Assembly: GCA_031262845.1 (NCBI GenBank)
Contig: JAISGZ010000018.1
Location: 1-9,288 of the forward strand
DNA: 9,288 nucleotides
Direction of reading: 5' to 3'
Origin: Propionibacteriaceae bacterium
GTDB lineage: Bacteria; Actinomycetota; Actinomycetes; Propionibacteriales; Propionibacteriaceae
Shown here: one piece after another, positions 1-6,622 of the stretch
Position numbering within the stretch: position 1 is the stretch's first letter
How the letters are laid out: every line of letters starts with the position of its first letter
The notes under the pieces: model-generated
What the model saw: the letters and a program-made list of their open reading frames with translations, nothing else
The model's database searches: none
Told to the model about the DNA's origin: nothing
Made by a program: the position numbers and the translations under genes

Positions 1-3000
1 ATCACAAAGATTGCCATAGGCATCTCGGGCCTCGACGTCAAGTGTGTACTGGCCGGTGCCAACCGTCTCCGGTCCAGGACCGGTCACCAAGAAGGCCGTG
101 TTGTCAGGCGAACAGGGCCCGGCTTCCCACTCACGATTTTGCGGTGAGGCCTTCGTCTGATCGCCGTTGCCACCCAGGTCGGTGTCGTTGATCTTGGCGT
201 GGATATCGAACTTGCCAGCCTTCAGCGACGTTATCTGAACCTCGCACTGACCGGTTATTGCGTCACTGGTGCAGGTGTTCTGCGGTGTAAAGCCCGACAC
301 CGGCAAGGGTCCATTGTCTACCGGGTCCGTCGCCACACCCGAGAAAGTCACCGGTGTGGGAACCTGACAGATATTTCCGGCGGAGTCGCGCAAGGTCACG
401 GTCGCCGTGTACGCCTGACCGGCTTCAATTGGACCGGCTGGATTCAGCTCCAAATCCGAAGTGGCGGCATTACACGAGCGTTCACTGACGGTGATCGTGG
501 TCTTAATGTCACCCACGGCGGGCAAAGTCCAGACGAACTGATTGGCCGGATTAGTCAGAGTTACGGTTTGCACCGCACCGGTCGAATCGACCGTCTCGAC
601 CTCGTCGATGGCCCAGCCAGCGGGCAACGTGATCGTTGTCGGTTGTTGACCGGGACGACCCGTCTTCATCGGCGCCGTCACCGCTTGGCCCTCGACTGTC
701 GTCGTGATGGTCTGCTCCCCCATCGAGTCGCTAATCGCAAAGGAACCGGTACCACCATTCGACACGACGGCGTACTGATAATCATTGACCGTCGCCAGAC
801 CGAAGTTGGTGTCGGGTACACCTGTTGTCACCGAAGCGACCTTGACAGTCGAGTAAATCGGCATTTGAACCGGCTGAACCGATGTATCACCAATCCCAGG
901 AGCACCTGGTTCATTTAATGTCTCGGTAAATGGTAGAGCACCCGCACAAGACACCATTTCAACATCACCAGTATCAGCCGTCACAGCCGAAGCAGTGGTT
1001 TCAGCACCTGAACCATTAGCCGAGCAATGCGCAACAACCTCATTGAGCCCAGCGGCTAAAGGATCGTCACTCTGATACTTGGCGACCGAAGCAGCTGTCT
1101 GGACTGTACGTTTGGTATTTGTGGCCACATCTTGGTCGAACGTTGTTGAGTTAACATCAGCGTCCGGATTAAAAGCAGCTTGATGTACCCGGACCTGATA
1201 ATTCCCCGAGCGAGGCAAGAAGAATGTGTAATCACCGGATGAGTTGGTCTTCGTCGCACCGAGTTCAGTGGCTTGTTCCCAGACTCCGTTATTGTCGTCG
1301 TCGCTGTACAAAACCAGATTGACGCTCGGTATACCCCATTCGCCATCTTCGATATCTTGCTGACCGTCAGCATTCTTATCGTAAAAAACCTTGCCACTGA
1401 TTGTCACGAGTTGCTGGAGTGACGCCATATCTCTGACTTTAATACGATCGAGACCGGAAGACAGAGCACTAAGAAAGCCATCAGTTCTTGCTGCGTCATC
1501 GCCTCTGCCAGTGTTAGGGGTACTGACGTTGTAGGCCAAGTTATTGGCCAAATTAATCCGGAAAAAGAAATTATCATTCGCAACGTACAGTTGGTTATTG
1601 AACAAGCCCGAAGCTTTTAACGTCTGGGAATCGACAGTGCTCGTTCTGTAGCCAGAGGCGTTGTCTAAAGTAAAGGACTCACATAAATTATTACCACTGC
1701 CATCTCCAAAGAGACCTCCCCCGGAGCAGGTCTGATCTGGCGAACCAAGGATTTGACTGACAACAGAATAAGTCCACCCACCGTTGTGGACATATCTCGA
1801 TTCATTAGAACCCTCAGTCCAGTTCGGGTTTTTCTTTGGACTGATTCGAATCAAATACGTCCGCCAAGCATTAGCAGGAGCATTACCACGCAAAGCCGAT
1901 CCGGCCGGTGCCTGACCCTTGGCCAACATGTACGCTTCACCTGCATCGTTAATCGCTAAGTCGCCGATAAGCTGAGCGTCTTTGTTTTGGAAAATGTTAT
2001 CTTCGGCTTGTTCCGGACGCATCATGCCGGATGAAGCAAAAATCCCTGTAGCGGGGTCATAAATCGCGGCTCGGAAAGTCGAAGACATTCTTGATGACTG
2101 CCGTGACACTAGGAACAACTCGCCGGTATCCCGGATGACTTCACCGCCACCCCAGCCGTCGTCATAAGTTCCAAGACCACTGCCGGTCCTGCAGTGCCAT
2201 TGAGAAACCGGAAGGCCGTCGGGCGTATTGGGATTATTATCTGACCAAGTTAAGCTATCGGCAATAGTATTTGTATAGGTCCCTGGATAATCCTGGCCGT
2301 TAGCGTTCAGAACCTGATCATATTGAGTCATGAAATCAGCTGAACGAGGGTTAGGCACCCAGAAAACCTGCGGTGTCACGCTCCCAGCGTCGTAGGCCCG
2401 GAACGACACCCAACTTCCGCGATCAGAGTTCGACCAGTTATTCGGACTGCACTTTCCATAATTTGGATCAGTGCCTATCACACTGTTACCCCTTGTGACA
2501 GCAGTGAATTCGGCAGGGTGATTGGCCGCAGACTTCCAAAGATCGTAAGCGTCGTTCGGCCAGATGTAAAGCACCTGTCGATCAGCATCAGCGGCCGACA
2601 TCCGGGAATAGTTATTGTCAAGATCACGAGTATAACCAGCGGCGAGATAGGCGTCCTCTTCAGTAATCAGAGCCCGTTCATCATTCACATCGGAAGAGAC
2701 GAAATAACCCACAAATGAATCTGACGCTGATCTGACTCCAGAGTCATCGGCAACTTTAGGACCGCTAATACCAGTGGCGAAGAGAACATCCTGGGAGTCA
2801 AAATTCTCCGGCATCCAATCACTGGTCAAGTTGTAGCCCGTAACAGACGTCAACTTGTACGGGTTACCCGACAGGTCGAGCCCCAGCTCCACACCTTGGG
2901 CCTCCGACGGCCCACTCACCACCTGTTGAGCAAACACCACACCGCTCACGGCTAACGCCAAAGCCGACACCCAGGCAATCGGGCGCCACTTGGACATACG

Positions 3001-3036
3001 GACAGTGTTCGTTTCACTTACTGCATAGGAGGGCAT
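1..3036 (-). CDS. Large secreted multi-domain surface protein, SdrD B-like plus Ig-like domains (3' partial)
   Basis: The frame is open from position 3036 to the window edge with no stop (1012 codons visible), so the C-terminus and any cell-wall anchor are unseen. I chose ATG 3036 because AGGA sits 6 nt upstream. ATG 2997 is in frame but has a poor ribosome site. The N-terminus is a Sec signal peptide: basic n-region, hydrophobic stretch ALALAVSGVV, likely cleavage after VFA (residue 36). Residues 37-540 have no family I recognise; short motifs such as DTGELFLVSR and INDAGEAYMLA suggest beta-propeller-like repeats. Residues about 544-640 form an SdrD B-like domain with a DxNxDG calcium-type loop (D553, N555, D557). 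Next come a Cys-containing linker (C671, C697), an Ig-like module (about 726-850) and a Big_1/invasin-like Ig domain (about 855-955). A further similar copy starts near 977. The likely role is an adhesin or surface structure, by family analogy. Codons in the N-terminal half look more AT-rich than in neighbouring genes. Confidence 0.88.
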   Translation of the reverse strand, partial: MPSYAVSETNTVRMSKWRPIAWVSALALAVSGVVFAQQVVSGPSEAQGVELGLDLSGNPYKLTSVTGYNLTSDWMPENFDSQDVLFATGISGPKVADDSGVRSASDSFVGYFVSSDVNDERALITEEDAYLAAGYTRDLDNNYSRMSAADADRQVLYIWPNDAYDLWKSAANHPAEFTAVTRGNSVIGTDPNYGKCSPNNWSNSDRGSWVSFRAYDAGSVTPQVFWVPNPRSADFMTQYDQVLNANGQDYPGTYTNTIADSLTWSDNNPNTPDGLPVSQWHCRTGSGLGTYDDGWGGGEVIRDTGELFLVSRQSSRMSSTFRAAIYDPATGIFASSGMMRPEQAEDNIFQNKDAQLIGDLAINDAGEAYMLAKGQAPAGSALRGNAPANAWRTYLIRISPKKNPNWTEGSNESRYVHNGGWTYSVVSQILGSPDQTCSGGGLFGDGSGNNLCESFTLDNASGYRTSTVDSQTLKASGLFNNQLYVANDNFFFRINLANNLAYNVSTPNTGRGDDAARTDGFLSALSSGLDRIKVRDMASLQQLVTISGKVFYDKNADGQQDIEDGEWGIPSVNLVLYSDDDNNGVWEQATELGATKTNSSGDYTFFLPRSGNYQVRVHQAAFNPDADVNSTTFDQDVATNTKRTVQTAASVAKYQSDDPLAAGLNEVVAHCSANGSGAETTASAVTADTGDVEMVSCAGALPFTETLNEPGAPGIGDTSVQPVQMPIYSTVKVASVTTGVPDTNFGLATVNDYQYAVVSNGGTGSFAISDSMGEQTITTTVEGQAVTAPMKTGRPGQQPTTITLPAGWAIDEVETVDSTGAVQTVTLTNPANQFVWTLPAVGDIKTTITVSERSCNAATSDLELNPAGPIEAGQAYTATVTLRDSAGNICQVPTPVTFSGVATDPVDNGPLPVSGFTPQNTCTSDAITGQCEVQITSLKAGKFDIHAKINDTDLGGNGDQTKASPQNREWEAGPCSPDNTAFLVTGPGPETVGTGQYTLDVEARDAYGNLCD

Positions 3037-3149
3037 TGAAGGTCCTAACTCCTCTTGTTCCCGGCACACCGGCAACAGCCTTCATCGACGTCTTGCACTA
3101 CGTAGACGATGATGCTGCACGATACCGCACTTGCGTGACGGAGTTTAAC
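3037..3149 (-). other. Spacer between the divergent sigma gene and the large surface gene
   Basis: The 113 bp between the sigma stop codon and the next start on the same strand hold no GC-rich hairpin followed by a T run, and no convincing -35/-10 pair. A TATCGT at 3119-3124 is the only -10-like string, and its -35 partner is poor. Read-through from the sigma gene is therefore possible, but a promoter of non-housekeeping type cannot be excluded. Confidence 0.35.
3043..3054 (-). promoter_or_regulatory. Ribosome binding site deciding the start of the large surface protein
   Basis: On the minus strand GAGGAG is followed by TTAGGA and then six bases before ATG 3036. No comparable purine run precedes the alternative in-frame ATG at 2997. 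This favours a protein 13 residues longer, with a more basic signal-peptide n-region. Confidence 0.6.
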
Positions 3150-4229
3150 TTACGCGAACAAAGCTTGAGAGTGCAAAACTGAGTTGGAATCGCCTGGCCA
3201 CGAGGGACCGGCGACGGCCAGAGAACGGGCCGGGGGGACCGCACCACGCGGGGATCGGGAGAAAACTGGCCAAGCGGGGGCTTGGCATCGGATCTGAGCT
3301 AGAGCTTTACGTTCTAACTGGCGGACTCTTTCGGCGGTGATGCCCCAGTGTCGCGCCACATCGATCAATTTGGCCGGGCTGCCATCAAGCAGACCGTACC
3401 TACGACGGATGATATCGGCACTGCGGGCGTCCAAGTCAAGAATCAACCCCTCAAGATATTCCCGGGCGCCGGGATCGGCCTCGGGTTCGGTCTGACCCCG
3501 GGTTTCGGCCAAGGTGTCACCGAGGGTAGAACCCGAGATGGCGTCCAGGGGGGCGTCGAGGGAAGCGTGGTGACGAGCCAACTCGAGTAATTCGGCGACG
3601 TCGGCCGGATCGGTTTCCAAGGCCCGGGCGATTTCCAGCACGGTTGGCCAGCGACCGAGTTCTTTCTCCAGGTTTTGGCGGGTGGTCGTGACCTGGGCGA
3701 CTTGTTCCCGCACGTGCAACGGCACGTGGACGATATGGCCAGAGTCGGAGCTGGCTCGGTCGATGGCCTGGCGAATCCACCAGGTGGCGTAGGTCGAGAA
3801 TTTGTAGCCTTGGGCGTAGTCGAACTTCTCGACCGCCCGGATCAGACCCAAACTGCCCTCTTGAATAGCGTCCGACAGTGATAAGCGGTTGCGATATTTC
3901 CGGGCCAGGGTCACGACCAGGCGCAGGTTGGCCTCAACGAAGCGGGCCATGGCGGCCTGGCCTTCGGCCACCAACTGTCCCAACTCATCGATCGTGACGC
4001 CGGCCGCCGGGGAGTCGTCGGCCAGTTCGATCTGTCCGGCTAAGAGCTGGCGCGCGACCAAGCCCAATTCAATAGTGCGGGCCAAATGAACTTCGTCGGC
4101 AGCGGTCAGCAGAGTGTTGCGGCTGACATCACGCAGAAAGGCCGACAAACCAACGGCGCTATCCGTCAGTTCGGTCCAGCGTCGCCGGCCGGCAATTGCA
4201 GTTTCCGACTGGGGAGCGACAGCTGCCAT
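3150..4229 (-). CDS. RNA polymerase sigma factor, sigma-70 family, divergent group-2-like (SigB-like)
   Basis: This cytosolic protein would direct RNA polymerase core to a subset of promoters. The start is set at ATG 4229 (359 residues) because GGAG lies 6 nt upstream. The in-frame ATG 4241 follows a pyrimidine tract with no ribosome site. Domains are in the usual order (residues from ATG 4229): region 1.2 (about 28-65), region 2 (about 97-175, with EANLRLVVTLARKY, AIQEGSLGLIRAVEKFDY and KFSTYATWWIRQAI), region 3 (about 175-240) and region 4 (about 260-315, ending ITAERVRQLERKALAQIR). There is no long N-terminal extension, unlike the principal sigma. It departs from the housekeeping type at DNA-reading positions: Asp157 replaces the usual Thr after WWIRQAI, His replaces both Arg of ARTIR, and Ala299 replaces Arg in the TRERIRQ recognition helix. 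About 45 extra residues follow region 4. It is transcribed divergently from the principal sigma gene. The family is certain; the promoter class is unknown. Confidence 0.93.
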   Translation of the reverse strand: MAAVAPQSETAIAGRRRWTELTDSAVGLSAFLRDVSRNTLLTAADEVHLARTIELGLVARQLLAGQIELADDSPAAGVTIDELGQLVAEGQAAMARFVEANLRLVVTLARKYRNRLSLSDAIQEGSLGLIRAVEKFDYAQGYKFSTYATWWIRQAIDRASSDSGHIVHVPLHVREQVAQVTTTRQNLEKELGRWPTVLEIARALETDPADVAELLELARHHASLDAPLDAISGSTLGDTLAETRGQTEPEADPGAREYLEGLILDLDARSADIIRRRYGLLDGSPAKLIDVARHWGITAERVRQLERKALAQIRCQAPAWPVFSRSPRGAVPPARSLAVAGPSWPGDSNSVLHSQALFA

Positions 4230-4235
4230 AGCAGG

Positions 4236-4239
4236 CTCC
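4236..4239 (-). promoter_or_regulatory. Ribosome binding site deciding the start of the divergent sigma factor
   Basis: GGAG on the minus strand sits 6 nt before ATG 4229 and overlaps the alternative upstream ATG at 4241. The sequence 5' of ATG 4241 is almost all C and T and offers no Shine-Dalgarno match, so the downstream start is preferred. Confidence 0.6.
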
Positions 4240-4243
4240 ATTC

Positions 4244-4292
4244 GATGAGGGAGGAAGGAACGGGGAGAGAAAGGGGGTGACGAGGGGGGAGG
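4244..4292. other. Polypurine/polypyrimidine tract in the leader of the divergent sigma gene
   Basis: On the plus strand 45 of 49 bases are purines; the pyrimidines are at 4246, 4261, 4278 and 4281. On the minus strand this is a C/T-rich 5' leader ending just before the sigma start codons. Its role is unknown. A structural or translational effect is possible. Confidence 0.7.
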
Positions 4293-4350
4293 CTCGGCGG
4301 TCTGGACATTACCCGGCGCTCTTGGCGGCCCTGAGCCGCGGTCGGTGACC

Positions 4351-4377
4351 TTGACCTGACCTTGACTTGTTCTTGAC
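4351..4377. repeat. Three TTGAC motifs at exact 11-bp spacing
   Basis: TTGAC occurs at 4351, 4362 and 4373 on the plus strand, that is, once per helical turn on one face. It lies between the two divergent sigma genes, about 122 bp upstream of the divergent sigma start and about 130 bp upstream of the principal sigma -35 box. No good -10 follows any copy at 16-18 bp, so this looks more like an operator array than stacked -35 boxes. A fourth related string, TTGACGTGTTC at 4552-4562, matches TTGACTTGTTC at 4362-4372 in 10 of 11 positions. Confidence 0.5.
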
Positions 4378-4507
4378 CAGGAGAGTTGTTTTTCTCACAG
4401 ACTCCTCAGAGCCGGCCCGCAACCCGACGGTACGGCGGAGCAACACCACTTGAGAGGTCGGCTGGTCAGCCGCTTCGACCTCGAAACCGCCAACGCCCGG
4501 CGGCAAA

Positions 4508-4536
4508 TCGACAAGTTTCAGTGAGCGAGTTATGAT
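4508..4536 (+). promoter_or_regulatory. Predicted housekeeping-type promoter of the principal sigma gene
   Basis: The -35 box is TCGACA (4508-4513, 5 of 6 to TTGACA) and the -10 box is TATGAT (4531-4536, 5 of 6 to TATAAT), separated by exactly 17 bp. Transcription would begin near 4543. This leaves a leader of about 100 nt before GTG 4646. The boxes suit the gene's own product, so autoregulation is plausible. Confidence 0.75.
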
Positions 4537-4636
4537 CTGTCAGCAACGGGTTTGACGTGTTCGGGGTTTTGCGCGCCCATCCACCAGGGTGACAGCCGCC
4601 AACGCAAACCTAGATTTTCCACTACGGCGAATTTAC

Positions 4637-4640
4637 GAGG
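4637..4640 (+). promoter_or_regulatory. Ribosome binding site deciding the sigA start
   Basis: GAGG followed by five bases precedes GTG 4646. The upstream in-frame GTG 4589 has no suitably spaced purine run, only AGG directly touching the start codon. Confidence 0.55.
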
Positions 4641-4645
4641 TATCA

Positions 4646-6283
4646 GTGCCCCAAGCGCGCGTTCTTCAGCAATCCACCCCCCCAACCGACGAACTCAGCG
4701 ACAGCGTGACCACACCATCAGGTTCCGGTCGCCGCCCAGCCGCCGCACCGGCGAAGGCTAAGAAGAAAGCCTCGACCGCCGACCAAACGGCCCCGGTCAC
4801 GACTAAGACCAGCGCCAAAAAGGCCCCTCAGAAGTCGACGGCTCAGAAGGCGACGGCGAAAACTACGGCGGAGTCTGGCTCAACCAAGAAAGCCGCCACC
4901 AAGAAGACCGCCAGCGCCGCGACGCCGGACCAACCGGCGACCGAGACCCAGCAGGCGACTGGTCAAGCCTCAACTTCAACTCGACGGTCGAGCCGCAAGA
5001 AGGCCAGCTCGAGCGCTCCGCCCAGTGACACGGCGGCGCTCGAAGTCGTCACGCTGAGCGTCGAAACCCAGGTCACCGAAACCGCGGCCAGTCTCGACAC
5101 CGACGACGACAGCGCCGGCGGCCCCGGCCAGTTGTCGGTCATCGACGCTGTCTTAGCGGCTAGCCAAGGCCAGGTTGAATATGAATTGAGCGCTGACGGC
5201 GGCGAAATTCAGTTCACGGTCGGGGGTCGGAAACGGAGTTTAGACGACGTCGACGACTCGAAATTCCAGCCGGCCAAAGCCGCCACGCTGGAAGCCGAGT
5301 TGAACGAAGGCTATTCACTGTCGGATTCCGACGACGCCGACGAACCCGAACAACAGGTCATGGTGGCCGGCGCCACCGCCGACCCGGTCAAGGACTACCT
5401 CAAGCAAATCGGCAAGGTGGCCTTGCTGAAGGCTGAGCAGGAAGTGTCGCTGGCCAAAAGGATCGAAGCCGGCCTATTCGCCGACGAACGTCTGGCCGAA
5501 ACCCGAGCGGCTATGTCGGCGGACGATCTTGAGGATTACGAGTGGATCGCCCAAGACGGTCAGAAGGCCAAGAACCACCTCCTGGAAGCCAACCTCCGGC
5601 TCGTCGTATCGCTGGCCAAGCGTTACACCGGACGGGGCATGTTGTTCCTCGACCTCATTCAAGAAGGCAACTTGGGTCTGATTCGGGCGGTCGAGAAGTT
5701 CGACTACACCAAGGGCTACAAGTTCTCGACCTACGCCACCTGGTGGATCAAGCAGGCCATCACGCGGGCCATGGCCGACCAGGCCCGGACCATCCGAATT
5801 CCGGTTCACATGGTCGAAGTGATCAACAAACTGGCCCGGGTCCAGCGCCAGATGCTCCAGGACCTGGGGCGTGAACCAACGCCGGCCGAGTTGGCCAAAG
5901 AACTCGATATGACACCGGAAAAGGTCGTCGAAGTCCAGAAATACGGCCGCGAGCCGATTTCCTTACACACCCCCTTAGGCGAAGACGGCGACTCCGAATT
6001 CGGTGACTTGATCGAAGACTCGGAAGCCGTCGTACCGGCCGACGCCGTCAATTTCACACTCCTCCAAGAGCAATTGCACGACGTCCTCGACACCCTGTCG
6101 GAACGTGAGGCCGGCGTCGTCTCGATGCGCTTCGGTTTAACCGACGGCCAGCCAAAAACCCTCGACGAAATCGGCAAGGTCTACGGCGTGACGCGGGAGA
6201 GAATTCGCCAGATCGAATCGAAAACGATGTCGAAGTTACGGCACCCGTCGCGCTCCCAGGTGTTGCGGGACTATCTCGATTAA
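4646..6283 (+). CDS. sigA: Principal RNA polymerase sigma factor (SigA/RpoD/HrdB-like)
   Basis: This is the housekeeping sigma-70 subunit that guides core RNA polymerase to most promoters. The chosen start is GTG 4646 (545 residues), supported by GAGG 5 nt upstream; GTG 4589 would add 19 residues. Residues about 31-121 are rich in Lys, Ala, Thr and Ser, as in actinobacterial HrdB/SigA. An acidic stretch precedes region 1.2 (DPVKDYLKQIGKVALL, from about 246). Region 2 starts near 313 (LLEANLRLVVSLAKRY) and includes KFSTYATWWIKQAI from 359, then ITRAMADQARTIRIPVHM, which keeps the usual -10 reading residues. Region 3 (RQMLQDLGREPTPAELA) and region 4.2 (TLDEIGKVYGVTRERIRQIE, from 505) are canonical. 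The protein ends with the typical SQVLRDYLD. A promoter at 4508-4536 and a terminator at 6513-6540 suggest a single-gene transcript. It is divergent from the second sigma gene and convergent with the secreted protein at 6623-7879. All key sigma motifs are intact. Confidence 0.97.
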   Translation: MPQARVLQQSTPPTDELSDSVTTPSGSGRRPAAAPAKAKKKASTADQTAPVTTKTSAKKAPQKSTAQKATAKTTAESGSTKKAATKKTASAATPDQPATETQQATGQASTSTRRSSRKKASSSAPPSDTAALEVVTLSVETQVTETAASLDTDDDSAGGPGQLSVIDAVLAASQGQVEYELSADGGEIQFTVGGRKRSLDDVDDSKFQPAKAATLEAELNEGYSLSDSDDADEPEQQVMVAGATADPVKDYLKQIGKVALLKAEQEVSLAKRIEAGLFADERLAETRAAMSADDLEDYEWIAQDGQKAKNHLLEANLRLVVSLAKRYTGRGMLFLDLIQEGNLGLIRAVEKFDYTKGYKFSTYATWWIKQAITRAMADQARTIRIPVHMVEVINKLARVQRQMLQDLGREPTPAELAKELDMTPEKVVEVQKYGREPISLHTPLGEDGDSEFGDLIEDSEAVVPADAVNFTLLQEQLHDVLDTLSEREAGVVSMRFGLTDGQPKTLDEIGKVYGVTRERIRQIESKTMSKLRHPSRSQVLRDYLD

Positions 6284-6404
6284 ATAGTCACGCTGCCCCG
6301 ATTGAGGCCGCCGTGACGACCATCAGCGAAGTATCGGCCAGCGGGAAGTCGTCCCGATTCGACACCTTCTGTTAAGCCACCCCCGGACTTTCGGCCGACC
6401 TTGG

Positions 6405-6436
6405 TTTGGGAAACTGCCTGTTTGGGAAACTGCCTG
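6405..6436. repeat. Perfect 16-bp tandem duplication
   Basis: TTTGGGAAACTGCCTG occurs at 6405-6420 and again directly after at 6421-6436 without mismatch. It is non-coding, in the 3' region of sigA. It contains GTTT-GGG-AAAC, a small inverted element. Slippage duplication is the simplest explanation. Confidence 0.9.
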
Positions 6437-6441
6437 GTTGA

Positions 6442-6501
6442 GGTGGCCTGGGCCGGAGGTCGGGAAGAATGTCTTTTCCCGAACCGCAGGCCCAGGTCAC
6501 C
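6442..6501. other. Long imperfect intergenic hairpin
   Basis: The outer arms 6442-6454 and 6489-6501 pair over 13 bp, with one G.U. An inner stem (6458-6466 with 6476-6485) adds about nine pairs around CGGGAA/TTCCCG, with a bulged A at 6482 and a small internal loop. No T run follows, so it is not a standard terminator by itself. It may be a 3'-UTR structure, part of a small RNA, or a dispersed palindromic unit. Confidence 0.6.
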
Positions 6502-6512
6502 GAAGAGGGAGG

Positions 6513-6540
6513 TTGAGGGGGGTCGTCCCCCCTCAAGTTT
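6513..6540 (+). terminator. Intrinsic terminator of sigA
   Basis: A perfect 10-bp stem (6513-6522 with 6527-6536) containing six G:C pairs in a row closes a TCGT tetraloop. It is followed by GTTTCTGTT on the plus strand. The minus-strand flank is not T-rich, so it points toward ending sigA transcription. Confidence 0.7.
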
Positions 6541-6550
6541 CTGTTCAACA

Positions 6551-6598
6551 AACAATTCAGCCAGGCTGACCGAAAATCGGTCGCCTGGCTGAATTGTT
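6551..6598 (-). terminator. Strong hairpin terminator, probably bidirectional, for the convergent secreted-protein gene
   Basis: Bases 6551-6566 pair perfectly with 6583-6598 (16 bp). After a single bulged T at 6567, six more pairs (6568-6573 with 6577-6582) close an AAA loop. The structure starts 24 bp past the stop codon of the minus-strand gene at 6623. Both flanks are moderately T-rich on their own strands (TTTGTTGAAC leftward, TTGTTGTCAA rightward), so it can serve both convergent genes. Confidence 0.75.
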
Positions 6599-6622
6599 GT
6601 CAACCCCAAGTGGGAAGCTGAG

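Noticed and set aside
199..918. Plus-strand open frame of 239 codons
   Set aside because: It lies antisense to the large surface gene, whose frame is continuously open and domain-bearing. The plus-strand product is Arg/His/Gly-rich with no family features.
1056..1397. Minus-strand open frame of 113 codons
   Set aside because: It is out of frame with the real gene on the same strand and overlaps its SdrD B-like domain, so it is a shadow.
3083..3111. Stem-loop between the divergent sigma gene and the large surface gene
   Set aside because: Only five continuous pairs (CGTCT with AGACG) plus three after a 3-nt bulge, with no T run. Too weak to call a terminator.
3348..4089. Plus-strand and alternate-frame open frames within the divergent sigma gene
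   Set aside because: All overlap conserved sigma regions and have low-complexity products with no ribosome sites.
4362..4402. TTGACT/TTGACC as -35 boxes of a second sigA promoter
   Set aside because: No acceptable -10 hexamer lies 16-18 bp downstream of any copy. The 4508-4536 pair is far better.
4309..4506. 65-codon minus-strand frame upstream of the divergent sigma gene
   Set aside because: It begins with TTG, lacks a ribosome site and occupies the divergent regulatory region. Its product resembles nothing known.
5474..6177. Antisense open frames under sigA (5474-5809 and 5806-6177)
   Set aside because: They mirror conserved sigma region 2-4 codons; no start context or family resemblance.
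6280..6609. 109-codon minus-strand frame between sigA and the secreted paralogue
   Set aside because: It spans the terminators and tandem duplication, and its sequence is explained by the hairpin arms.
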